Below, piece after piece: positions 1 through 8,460 of a DNA stretch of 20,000 nt. The stretch is from Trachelipus rathkii (lineage: Eukaryota; Arthropoda; Malacostraca; Isopoda; Trachelipodidae). The translations under genes and the position numbers were made by a program. The notes beneath the pieces are model-generated. The model did no database searches and was not told the origin of the DNA. It saw only the letters and a list, made by a program, of their open reading frames with translations. The stretch's first letter is position 1. Each line of letters opens with the position of its first letter. The DNA lies in contig JABUQX010021164.1 of assembly GCA_015478945.1 (NCBI GenBank), positions 12,501 to 32,500 of the forward strand. The letters are read 5' to 3'.

Positions 1-261
1 TCACATAAATGAAAATGAAAACAAAATCACAAATTGACATAAAATGGAGAAAAAACTTAAACAAACGCACCTGACAGAATCTAAGTAAATTTTGTAGTGT
101 ACTGAGTTACGAAATTTTAATATTGGAAAATTACAGAATGCATATATATATAAATATATATAGTTAGTTGGTTAAAACAGAATAATTATTGTTTGAAACA
201 GTATGTTAAATTTATAGTGTTAAAATACAAGTTGATGAACAATAAACTAAAAAAAACAAAT
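1..261. other. AT-rich DNA, no gene seen
   Basis: Very AT-rich, A-biased sequence with stops in all frames and no motif I recognise. A short TA-rich patch lies near 140-165. Confidence 0.6.
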
Positions 262-463
<202 letters not shown>

Positions 464-500
464 TTAAATTTTAAAATGATAAATAATGGTCAAACAATGT

Positions 501-555
501 TAATATATATATATATATGTATATGTATGTATGTATGTATGTATATATGTATGTT
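501..555. repeat. (TA)n/(GTAT)n compound microsatellite
   Basis: TA dinucleotides grade into TGTA/GTAT tetranucleotides. The tract abuts the SINE-like segment on its right and could be that element's simple-repeat tail when read on the minus strand. Confidence 0.9.
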
Positions 556-690
556 GTCCCTATATAACTCGGGGGTAGGGTGCTCAAAGATGCACCGAAA
601 TCCGATCCATGCATGGAGAGCATTTGAAGGGAATAATAAGTGATTGCGGGATCCAAACCCAGCTTTCACTATCCATTTAGCCTCCTCTTA
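556..690 (-). mobile_element. Possible tRNA-derived SINE remnant
   Basis: Read on the minus strand, GGGTTTGGATCCC (660-648) resembles a pol III B box (GGTTCGANNCC) with one extra base change, and GGCTAAATGG (682-673) resembles an A box. The two boxes are closer together than in an intact tRNA, so this would be a damaged copy. The segment ends in a (GTAT)n/(TA)n tail, as many SINEs do. tRNA-derived SINEs are known from molluscs including cephalopods. This rests on box-like matches only; chance is a real alternative. Confidence 0.25.
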
Positions 691-751
691 CAGCACACAG
701 AAAGAACAATGTGGAAATTCTTTCTCCCTCATCAACAGGAATATTTTGTTG

Positions 752-1415
752 TTTTTTTTTACACGGTGCCACCACTCAAGGGCAGGGCTCGCAAAAAAAA
801 AAAAAAATAAAAAAAAAAAAAATAAAACAAAAAAATAACAAAAAGAAAAAACAAAACAAATGGAAAGTAAACCCACAGTTCCTTACTTGCTTACCAATTG
901 CTTCAAGGTAGAGGCACCAGACAGTGGGACTTAAAGAAGGGAAAGATTTATGCGGTGGGAGAAAATAGATGAAGGCAAAAGTTCCACAAAACAGATGTGA
1001 CTGGAAAGAAGAAGGCACCAGAACGAGTGATCCTTGAGTCTCCAATATTCACACAATATTCATGTGAGAGTAAGGCACCTCTTGTGTTAAGAGGACGACG
1101 TAGTGGTGGAGGAATGCGAGAGGTCAATTCTCTCGACCACCTGCCATTGTAATACCTATAGAAAAGATAGGGCGCCAATGTCACGTCGCAGAGAAAGAGG
1201 GTCAGGGGAGTCAGAAAGTATGGGACAGTTAATAAGTCTTTTAGCCTTAGCCTCAACCCTATTCAAAAGGAGGGTGGAACCGGAACCACCCGAGTGAGAA
1301 AAGCATTTAATAGAGGGGCAAATAAAACCTTTATGTAACTGGAGTATCTGAGCAGAAGAAAAAAAATTCACGCAATCTGAATAGAATTCCCAGCTTCTTT
1401 GAGGCCATTTTTGCA

Positions 1416-1418
<3 letters not shown>
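752..1418 (-). pseudogene. 5'-truncated LINE, C-terminal end of ORF2 plus 3' UTR
   Basis: Two overlapping minus-strand frames (1416-1156 and 1256-948) together encode the C-terminal tail of a non-LTR retrotransposon ORF2. Recognisable blocks are RVEAKAKRLINCP, DPLSLRRDIGAL, FYRYYNGRWSREL and IPPPLRRPLNTRGALLSHEY. The same blocks recur in the longer copy at 13467-14040. The frame changes near 1190, so the copy is frameshifted. Homology starts abruptly at about 1418 against a (TA)n tract, giving a 5'-truncated insert. The 3' end has the family's TGAGTGGTGG motif (777-768) and a nine-A tail (760-752 on the minus strand). An A/T-rich stretch at 793-865 is in the 3' UTR. No RT catalytic motifs remain. 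It is a dead copy. Confidence 0.88.

Positions 1419-1420
<2 letters not shown>

Positions 1421-1476
<56 letters not shown>
1421..1476. repeat. (TA)n microsatellite between LINE and PLE
   Basis: An uninterrupted TA tract. It separates the truncated 5' end of the minus-strand LINE from the 3' end of the minus-strand PLE copy, and it is the left flank of the PLE composite. The right flank of the composite is also TA repeat (8301 onward). Confidence 0.97.
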
Positions 1477-1479
<3 letters not shown>

Positions 1480-1570
1480 TTTATCCAGTTTCTATGAGCT
1501 GGGAATTTTAGTTTTAATAGGAAAAGCAACACTAGAGCCCTCCATATAGACATCTTTAATCAAAATTATA

Positions 1571-1611
1571 AACAACGTTTCGGAAAAATATACTGTTTCC
1601 ATCATCAGGTG
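1571..1611 (-). ncRNA. Hammerhead-like ribozyme core in PLE copy 1
   Basis: Minus strand: CTGATGA (1608-1602), a 5-bp stem GGAAA/TTTCC, then GAAACGTT (1581-1574). Identical in core to the two plus-strand instances at 5151-5191 and 8118-8158. See those entries for the folding argument and its weak point (stem I). Confidence 0.6.
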
Positions 1612-2014
1612 AAGTAACTAGAAATATAATATCAAATAATAATAATAAAATTCGAAAATGTGCAATTTTACAAAGTTCAAAATCCTAAAAACAAATTTAA
1701 CAAATTCAACAATGTTTTGAAAATATATACAAAACTATAAACATCATACCATTTACAAAACTAGATTTAATTTAGCATCCTTGGACGTCGCTTCCAATAT
1801 ATAATGCGGAATCTATAAACAAATATAATCGTTATAAAGTTTAATTAATCAATTTGTCTAGGGGTAACTAAAATTAATAAATTTAAATAACAGGAGCAAA
1901 AAGTGTTTTCAAGTAACAAGAAAGCAATAACTTACCGATTGTATAGGGATATTTTACAAGCAAATACATTTAAGTAGGAAAGCAAGTCACAAATCGCTTC
2001 ACAGACAGAGTACG

Positions 2015-4500
2015 TCAAAACAGTTGCAGCTTGAACGGACCAGAATCACTATTTAAGGAGGGTTTATTTTTATGAATGAATAGCGTTTCTAAAATATGTA
2101 GGTTGGTTTGTGACTTTGTTTGGGTTAATATATCGAAATTGTTATAGTTAAAGCTGTGGTCTGAAGAATGGGAATGATTTCTGATGGAAGAAAAAGCTGG
2201 TGAACTCAAGAAAGTTTTTGTACGGGTGGAGACACCTTTGTGCTCATCGATCCTCACAAAAAATTGACGCAAAGTGCTGCCAATATAAACAGCATCACAG
2301 CTGTTACATGAAAACTTATAAATAATAGAGGAACGAAGAGATGCAGGCGTGTGGTCCTTATGGTTACAGAAGGAAGAGATTTTTCTTGAGGCTGTGAATA
2401 CCAGATTAATATTTAACTGAGGAAAACATTTCTGCAAAAGGGAACTCAACTCTTTACGTTGCTTTATAAAAATGTGTTCGTAAAAAGGTAACTTAATATA
2501 TATATTGCATTTAGGTACATTATAAGTCGGAGGATTAGATGAGTAACAGGAGATCAGAAAATCACTTATATATTTGTAAATTAATTTAGTAGGATAGTAA
2601 TTATTTTTAAAAAAATTTAAAAGAAAATTGAACTCATTATGCATAAGATCAAAAGTGGAACTGAGGTGATAACCTCTGTATATTAAAGTTTTAATGCTAT
2701 TGCATTTATAAATGAGAGGGACATGGCTGAAGAAATTAAGTCCCAAACCTGAAAAGGTTTTTTTGCGGTAGACGCTTACGGTAAATTTTGGAGTCGATTT
2801 CTTAATTAACATATCTAAAAATGACAGAGTGCCATCTTCCTCCTCCTCTTTTGTAAAATTAATATTATTCAGTTTGTTATTTAAGTAGTCAAAAAATGGT
2901 ACAACTTTGTCTTTATTTGAAAAAAGTAAAAAAGTATCATCCATGAAACGTTTATAGTGAATTGGTTTAAATGAGGGGGGACAATTTTGTAGCCAAATTT
3001 TTTCAAAATGGCTTAAGTATGAGTTAGCCAATGTAGCACTTAGGGGGGAACCCATTGCCAGAGAGTCTATCTGCTGATATAAAGTATCATTAAAAAAGAA
3101 AAAAGTATCTTGGGTAGCCAATGTAAGCAAAGTTTTAAATTCGGCTTTATTAAAACTATGAAAGGTGGGGTTCTGTTGAAAAATATCATCAAGAAGGAAC
3201 TCTATCGCATCTTTTACCGGAATATTTGTGTATAAGGATTCAATGTCAAAACTCGTCATATAATAGTTATTTACATCAATGTTTAGTAACCAATTTTTGA
3301 AATTGTAGGAGTTTTTTTTACTATGAAATCGTTACTGGCAAATGGAGTTAAGAGTGGGACTAAGTATTTCGCTAGTTTATAGTTATGTGTATTAAAAGCT
3401 GCTAAAATGGGTCGAATTGGGACATTTTCTTTGTGAATTTTAGGGAGCCCGTAAAGTATTCCAGGGGAGGAGCCATGGGAGTAAATTTCGTTAAACACTG
3501 TTTTGCTTATTTTATCAGTTTTTAAAAGTTTACGTAAAAAACGGTTAATTTTTTCTTCTAAATTGAGTGACATGCTCAGAGGGTCCTTATTCAAAACTGG
3601 GATAAATTTAGTGGGATCAGAGATAACATTAAGTACTTTATTGACATAGTCAGTCTTATCTAGTAGGACAACGCCAAGACCTTTGTCGGGTTTACAAATA
3701 ATTAGAGATGAGTCACTTTTAAGGGACTTGAGTACACTAATGTCAGCTTTCGATATTAGGTATGAAAAAACTTTAGATGGGTTGAACTTAAAATAGAATT
3801 TATGAGCGAGGAGTTTTACCTTAAGGGTCACTGCTTCCATATCTGAATTATAAGGTTTGTAATTTTTTAGCAAATAAATTAGTCTCTCAAAAGCACCAAA
3901 ATACTTATAAAAGTCTATACGATAAACTGGCAGGCAAAAGTTTAAACCTAAACTTAAAAGTCGTTTCTCAGTAGTTGACAAAATTTTAGAGGAGAAGTTA
4001 AATATATATTTATCTGAAACTAATGCAGGGTCATTTCTATGTAAATTTAAAGATCGTAATTTATTGTCTTGACGAGTCTCACACAACTTCAATCGACCTT
4101 CTACGTATTTAGAAATCTTACCGGTAACAAATATAAAATCCAGGAAAGTTAAATTAGTTTTCAATTTATCACGGCATTCGTTAAATTGCTGTTCGAGTTT
4201 CCTAATCTCTTTATTCTTAAAGGCTATTTCATTATTTAACAGTTTAAATTGAAAGTTTCTATAAATATTACAATTATAAAGACGACGAGAAAAAAGTTTA
4301 AACTTAATAAAACCTGGGATGACTCCATAGGCCTTGCAGGTGTTTAAGAAAGCAACGTCCAGTCTTCTCTTTCCTAGTCTAAAGGAGAGGCCCTCGTAGT
4401 GTCTGATAGTCTTGAGTGTTGCTTGGCCATAGTGATGACGAATAGTGTTGATCCAGTTTCTATGAGCTGGGAATTTTAGTTTTAATAGGAAAAGCAACAC
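2015..4500 (-). pseudogene. PLE reverse transcriptase/GIY-YIG protein, frameshifted copy
   Basis: Same protein as the intact copy at 5210-7714, but broken. The minus strand first reads the N-terminal part and the two RT entry motifs (4500 down to about 3320) and then hits a run of eight A (3319-3312 on the plus coordinates) where the intact copy has six (6412-6417). The +2 shift leads to a stop at 3283. The original frame resumes downstream (3259-2015) with motif A FDIESLYTN, motif B LAMGSPLS, motif C YKRFMDD and the whole GIY-YIG domain. The start is also lost: the open frame upstream of 4500 is antisense sequence of the neighbouring pseudo-LTR, not PLE N-terminus. Apart from the frameshift the residues are almost identical to the intact copy (for example Ser instead of Gly in FHSFNKAEF), so the break is recent or an assembly error in a homopolymer. 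Confidence 0.92.
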
Positions 4501-4504
4501 TTTT

Positions 4505-4747
4505 GTGAGGATCGATGAGCACAAAGGTGTCTCCACCCGTACAAAAACTTTCTTGAGTTCACCAGCTTTTTCTTCCATCAGAAATCATTCCCATTCTTCA
4601 GACCACAGCTTTAACTATAACAATTTCGATATATTAACCCAAACAAAGTCACAAACCAACCTACATATTTTAGAAACGCTATTCATTCATAAAAATAAAC
4701 CCTCCTTAAATAGTGATTCTGGTCCGTTCAAGCTGCAACTGTTTTGA
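4505..4747 (+). pseudogene. C-terminal fragment of PLE protein within the left pseudo-LTR
   Basis: 80 codons matching the last 80 residues of the full protein (VRIDEHKGVSTRT to KLQLF, stop TGA at 4745-4747). It lacks the RT and the GIY and YIG strands of the nuclease, retaining only the part from EHKG to the catalytic Glu helix (LETLFIHKNKPSLN). It is the tail of a truncated tandem unit upstream of the full copy, not a separate gene. One residue differs from the full copy (HSF against HNF). Confidence 0.9.
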
Positions 4748-4826
4748 CGTACTCTGTCTGTGAAGCGATTTGTGACTTGCTTTCCTACTTAAATGTATTT
4801 GCTTGTAAAATATCCCTATACAATCG

Positions 4827-5077
4827 GTAAGTTATTGCTTTCTTGTTCTTTGAAAACACTTCTTGCTCCTGTTATTTAAATTTATTAATTTTAGTTACCC
4901 CTAGACAAATTGATTAATTAAACTTTATAACGATTATATTTGTTTATAGATTCCGCATTATATATTGGAAGCGACGTCCAAGGATGCTAAATTAAATCTA
5001 GTTTTGTAAATGGTATGATGTTTATAGTTTTGTATATATTTTCAAAACATTGTTGAATTTGTTAAATTTGTTTTTAG
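4827..5077 (+). other. Candidate intron in the PLE 5' pseudo-LTR
   Basis: A strong donor CG|GTAAGTTA begins at 4827. Two acceptors follow: TTTGTTTATAG ending at 4949 (123-nt intron) and the more pyrimidine-rich AATTTGTTTTTAG ending at 5077 (251-nt intron). Either splice would lie in the 5' leader, upstream of the hammerhead-like core and the ATG at 5210. A short intron in the 5' pseudo-LTR is known for the Drosophila Penelope element. The same sites recur at 7794-8044 in the right pseudo-LTR and in the minus copy, where the donor lies near 1935. This is splice-site reading by eye. Confidence 0.45.
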
Positions 5078-5150
5078 GATTTTGAACTTTGTAAAATTGC
5101 ACATTTTCGAATTTTATTATTATTATTTGATATTATATTTCTAGTTACTT

Positions 5151-5191
5151 CACCTGATGATGGAAACAGTATATTTTTCCGAAACGTTGTT
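5151..5191 (+). ncRNA. Hammerhead-like ribozyme core (left pseudo-LTR)
   Basis: Order of parts: CAC, CTGATGA (5154-5160), one unpaired T, stem II GGAAA with TTTCC, then GAAAC (5181-5185) and GTT followed by GT. CTGANGA, stem II and GAAA are the invariant hammerhead parts. ACGT after GAA is self-complementary, so stem III would be only two base pairs and best formed between two molecules. Small hammerhead variants with reduced stem III that act as dimers are known from PLEs. The predicted cut is after GTT at about 5188. Stem I is weak: only CA with TG can be paired by eye. The stop TGA at 5201 and the ATG at 5210 follow closely, so cleavage would leave a ~20-nt leader. Confidence 0.62.
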
Positions 5192-5209
5192 TATAATTTT
5201 TGATTAAAG

Positions 5210-7714
5210 ATGTCTATATGGAGGGCTCTAGTGTTGCTTTTCCTATTAAAACTAAAATTCCCAGCTCATAGAAACTGGATCAACACTATTCGTCATCACT
5301 ATGGCCAAGCAACACTCAAGACTATCAGACACTACGAGGGCCTCTCCTTTAGACTAGGAAAGAGAAGACTGGACGTTGCTTTCTTAAACACCTGCAAGGC
5401 CTATGGAGTCATCCCAGGTTTTATTAAGTTTAAACTTTTTTCTCGTCGTCTTTATAATTGTAATATTTATAGAAACTTTCAATTTAAACTGTTAAATAAT
5501 GAAATAGCCTTTAAGAATAAAGAGATTAGGAAACTCGAACAGCAATTTAACGAATGCCGTGATAAATTGAAAACTAATTTAACTTTCCTGGATTTTATAT
5601 TTGTTACCGGTAAGATTTCTAAATACGTAGAAGGTCGATTGAAGTTGTGTGAGACTCGTCAAGACAATAAATTACGATCTTTAAATTTACATAGAAATGA
5701 CCCTGCATTAGTTTCAGATAAATATATATTTAACTTCTCCTCTAAAATTTTGTCAACTACTGAGAAACGACTTTTAAGTTTAGGTTTAAACTTTTGCCTG
5801 CCAGTTTATCGTATAGACTTTTATAAGTATTTTGGTGCTTTTGAGAGACTAATTTATTTGCTAAAAAATTACAAACCTTATAATTCAGATATGGAAGCAG
5901 TGACCCTTAAGGTAAAACTCCTCGCTCATAAATTCTATTTTAAGTTCAACCCATCTAAAGTTTTTTCATACCTAATATCGAAAGCTGACATTAGTGTACT
6001 CAAGTCCCTTAAAAGTGACTCATCTCTAATTATTTGTAAACCCGACAAAGGTCTTGGCGTTGTCCTACTAGATAAGACTGACTATGTCAATAAAGTACTT
6101 AATGTTATCTCTGATCCCACTAAATTTATCCCAGTTTTGAATAAGGACCCTCTGAGCATGTCACTCAATTTAGAAGAAAAAATTAACCGTTTTTTACGTA
6201 AACTTTTAAAAACTGATAAAATAAGCAAAACAGTGTTTAACGAAATTTACTCCCATGGCTCCTCCCCTGGAATACTTTACGGGCTCCCTAAAATTCACAA
6301 AGAAAATGTCCCAATTCGACCCATTTTAGCAGCTTTTAATACACATAACTATAAACTAGCGAAATACTTAGTCCCACTCTTAACTCCATTTGCCAGTAAC
6401 GATTTCATAGTAAAAAACTCCTACAATTTCAAAAATTGGTTACTAAACATTGATGTAAATAACTATTATATGACGAGTTTTGACATTGAATCCTTATACA
6501 CAAATATTCCGGTAAAAGATGCGATAGAGTTCCTTCTTGATGATATTTTTCAACAGAACCCCACCTTTCATGGTTTTAATAAAGCCGAATTTAAAACTTT
6601 GCTTACATTGGCTACTCAAGATACTTTTTTCTTTTTTAATGATACTTTATATCAGCAGATAGACTCTCTGGCAATGGGTTCCCCCCTAAGTGCTACATTG
6701 GCTAACTCATACTTAAGCCATTTTGAAAAAATTTGGCTACAAAATTGTCCCCCCTCATTTAAACCAATTCACTATAAACGTTTCATGGATGATACTTTTT
6801 TACTTTTTTCAAATAAAGACAAAGTTGTACCATTTTTTGACTACTTAAATAACAAACTGAATAATATTAATTTTACAAAAGAGGAGGAGGAAGATGGCAC
6901 TCTATCATTTTTAGATATGTTAATTAAGAAATCGACTCCAAAATTTACCGTAAGCGTCTACCGCAAGAAAACCTTTTCAGGTTTGGGACTTAATTTCTTC
7001 AGCCATGTCCCTCTCATTTATAAATGCAATAGCATTAAAACTTTAATATACAGAGGTTATCACCTCAGTTCCACTTTTGATCTTATGCATAATGAGTTCA
7101 ATTTTCTTTTAAATTTTTTTAAAAATAATTACTATCCTACTAAATTAATTTACAAATATATAAGTGATTTTCTGATCTCCTGTTACTCATCTAATCCTCC
7201 GACTTATAATGTACCTAAATGCAATATATATATTAAGTTACCTTTTTACGAACACATTTTTATAAAGCAACGTAAAGAGTTGAGTTCCCTTTTGCAGAAA
7301 TGTTTTCCTCAGTTAAATATTAATCTGGTATTCACAGCCTCAAGAAAAATCTCTTCCTTCTGTAACCATAAGGACCACACGCCTGCATCTCTTCGTTCCT
7401 CTATTATTTATAAGTTTTCATGTAACAGCTGTGATGCTGTTTATATTGGCAGCACTTTGCGTCAATTTTTTGTGAGGATCGATGAGCACAAAGGTGTCTC
7501 CACCCGTACAAAAACTTTCTTGAGTTCACCAGCTTTTTCTTCCATCAGAAATCATTCCCATTCTTCAGACCACAACTTTAACTATAACAATTTCGATATA
7601 TTAACCCAAACAAAGTCACAAACCAACCTACATATTTTAGAAACGCTATTCATTCATAAAAATAAACCCTCCTTAAATAGTGATTCTGGTCCGTTCAAGC
7701 TGCAACTGTTTTGA
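5210..7714 (+). CDS. Penelope-like element reverse transcriptase with GIY-YIG endonuclease, intact
   Basis: 834 residues; the only long intact gene in the window. It should copy PLE RNA into DNA at a nicked target (target-primed reverse transcription) in the nucleus. An N-terminal basic, helical region (1-270) includes a charged stretch at 100-120. PLE-type RT motifs follow: CKPDKGLGVVLLDK (276-289), YGLPKIHKENVPIRPILA (357-374), motif A FDIESLYTN with Asp425, motif B LAMGSPLS (487-494) and motif C YKRFMDD with Asp527/528. A linker with Cys/His residues (FCNHKDH, then CNSC at 738-741) leads into the GIY-YIG nuclease: IIYKF strand, VYIGST (744-749), Arg751, EHKG (759-762) and Glu811 in the helix LETLFIHKNKPSLN. 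ATG 5210 is the first after an in-frame TGA at 5201. All catalytic residues expected of an endonuclease-positive PLE are present, so the copy may be active. The first ~42 and last ~80 codons lie in the pseudo-LTRs. Confidence 0.96.
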   Translation: MSIWRALVLLFLLKLKFPAHRNWINTIRHHYGQATLKTIRHYEGLSFRLGKRRLDVAFLNTCKAYGVIPGFIKFKLFSRRLYNCNIYRNFQFKLLNNEIAFKNKEIRKLEQQFNECRDKLKTNLTFLDFIFVTGKISKYVEGRLKLCETRQDNKLRSLNLHRNDPALVSDKYIFNFSSKILSTTEKRLLSLGLNFCLPVYRIDFYKYFGAFERLIYLLKNYKPYNSDMEAVTLKVKLLAHKFYFKFNPSKVFSYLISKADISVLKSLKSDSSLIICKPDKGLGVVLLDKTDYVNKVLNVISDPTKFIPVLNKDPLSMSLNLEEKINRFLRKLLKTDKISKTVFNEIYSHGSSPGILYGLPKIHKENVPIRPILAAFNTHNYKLAKYLVPLLTPFASNDFIVKNSYNFKNWLLNIDVNNYYMTSFDIESLYTNIPVKDAIEFLLDDIFQQNPTFHGFNKAEFKTLLTLATQDTFFFFNDTLYQQIDSLAMGSPLSATLANSYLSHFEKIWLQNCPPSFKPIHYKRFMDDTFLLFSNKDKVVPFFDYLNNKLNNINFTKEEEEDGTLSFLDMLIKKSTPKFTVSVYRKKTFSGLGLNFFSHVPLIYKCNSIKTLIYRGYHLSSTFDLMHNEFNFLLNFFKNNYYPTKLIYKYISDFLISCYSSNPPTYNVPKCNIYIKLPFYEHIFIKQRKELSSLLQKCFPQLNINLVFTASRKISSFCNHKDHTPASLRSSIIYKFSCNSCDAVYIGSTLRQFFVRIDEHKGVSTRTKTFLSSPAFSSIRNHSHSSDHNFNYNNFDILTQTKSQTNLHILETLFIHKNKPSLNSDSGPFKLQLF

Positions 7715-8117
7715 CGTACTCTGTCTGTGAAGCGATTTGTGACTTGCTTTCCTACTTAAATGTATTTGCTTGTAAAATATCCCTATACAATCGGTAAGTT
7801 ATTGCTTTCTTGTTCTTTGAAAACACTTCTTGCTCCTGTTATTTAAATTTATTAATTTTAGTTACCCCTAGACAAATTGATTAATTAAACTTTATAACTA
7901 TTATATTTGTTTATAGATTCCGCATTATATATTGGAAGCGACGTCCAAGGATGCTAAATTAAATCTAGTTTTGTAAATGGTATGATGTTTATAGTTTTGT
8001 ATATATTTTCAAAACATTGTTGAATTTGTTAAATTTGTTTTTAGGATTTTGAACTTTGTAAAATTGCACATTTTCGAATTTTATTATTATTATTTGATAT
8101 TATATTTCTAGTTACTT

Positions 8118-8158
8118 CACCTGATGATGGAAACAGTATATTTTTCCGAAACGTTGTT
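8118..8158 (+). ncRNA. Hammerhead-like ribozyme core (right pseudo-LTR)
   Basis: Exact copy of the 5151-5191 element: CTGATGA at 8121-8127, GGAAA/TTTCC stem, GAAAC at 8148-8152, predicted cut after GTT near 8155. Cleavage at both sites would release a 2,967-nt RNA containing the complete coding sequence. Confidence 0.62.
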
Positions 8159-8176
8159 TATAATTTTTGATTAAAG

Positions 8177-8301
8177 ATGTCTATATGGAGGGCTCTAGTG
8201 TTGCTTTTCCTATTAAAACTAAAATTCCCAGCTCATAGAAACTGGATCAACACTATTCGTCATCACTATGGCCAAGCAACACTCAAGACTATCAGACACT
8301 A
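8177..8301 (+). pseudogene. Start of a third PLE coding unit, truncated at (TA)n
   Basis: ATG plus about 41 codons identical to the N-terminus of the protein at 5210, after which the frame runs into (TA)n and encodes only Tyr-Ile repeats. It marks where reverse transcription of this insert began on the template, 125 nt past the start codon. It has no function of its own. Confidence 0.88.
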
Positions 8302-8390
8302 TATATATATATATATATATATCTCTCTCTCTCTCTCTCATCCATATATATATACTCTTTCTCTGCTCTCTCTCCTCTTTCTCACTCCTG

Positions 8391-8438
<48 letters not shown>

Positions 8439-8460
8439 TATATATATATATATACTCCTA
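8301..8460. repeat. (TA)n/(TC)n compound microsatellite
   Basis: TA repeats at 8301-8322, 8391-8436 and 8438-8455 with TC-rich pieces between them. It forms the right flank of the PLE composite. A very similar TA/TC mixture lies at 10027-10150. Confidence 0.95.

Larger units (their letters stand above)
1475..4500 (-). mobile_element. PLE copy 1 (minus), 5'-truncated, single pseudo-LTR
   Basis: Reverse complement of 5231-8256, essentially colinear over ~3 kb with only small differences: a +2 nt change in an A run at 3312-3319, a 1-nt shorter T run near 1562, and scattered substitutions (for example near 1911-1920 and 3163). It contains the 3' pseudo-LTR equivalent with hammerhead core and ends at ACACTA next to (TA)n, about 45 bp earlier in the element than the plus copy ends. 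The missing 5' end removes the first codons (MSIWRAL) and any upstream promoter. Confidence 0.93.
4501..5334 (+). repeat. Left pseudo-LTR of PLE copy 2
   Basis: 834 bp matching 7468-8301 at a constant offset of 2,967, with about two substitutions seen by eye (Ser/Asn codon region near 4605/7572 and G/T near 4932/7899). It begins inside the GIY-YIG coding sequence and ends 125 nt past the next start codon, so it overlaps both ends of the gene. This is the pseudo-LTR arrangement described for Penelope-like elements, which arises from tandem copies rather than true LTR synthesis. It should carry the promoter; I cannot pinpoint one. Confidence 0.92.
1475..8301. mobile_element. Composite Penelope-like element: two head-to-head copies
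   Basis: Two copies of one PLE lie in opposite orientation and are joined 5' to 5'. The minus copy (4500 to 1475) lacks its own 5' pseudo-LTR and starts 21 bases inside the coding sequence. The plus copy has a pseudo-LTR (4501-5334), the coding sequence (5210-7714) and a second pseudo-LTR (7468-8301). The junction at 4500/4501 is clean, with one T that could belong to either copy. Both outer ends enter (TA)n via ACACTA. Inverted or tandem partial copies and pseudo-LTRs are known features of PLE insertions made by target-primed reverse transcription. I see no target-site duplication because the flanks are low-complexity TA. Confidence 0.93.
7468..8301 (+). repeat. Right pseudo-LTR of PLE copy 2
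   Basis: Direct repeat of 4501-5334. It holds the end of the GIY-YIG coding sequence, the ~400-nt 3' UTR, the candidate intron sites, a hammerhead-like core, and then the beginning of another copy of the protein: ATG at 8177 followed by about 42 codons (MSIWRALVLL up to the HY of TIRHY) before the sequence turns into (TA)n at 8302. The start of a third unit is thus present and truncated. Confidence 0.92.

Noticed and set aside
644..911. Lys-rich or Phe-rich short ORFs around 790-870
   Set aside because: They are translations of the A-rich LINE 3' UTR in either direction.
3250..3330. Programmed ribosomal frameshifting at the A8 run
   Set aside because: The sister copy encodes the same protein in a single frame with A6, so the shift is a defect of this copy or an assembly error.
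4501..4578. N-terminal extension of the minus-strand PLE frame upstream of 4500
   Set aside because: This part is antisense to the nuclease coding end of the adjacent pseudo-LTR; the fusion is a by-product of the head-to-head junction.
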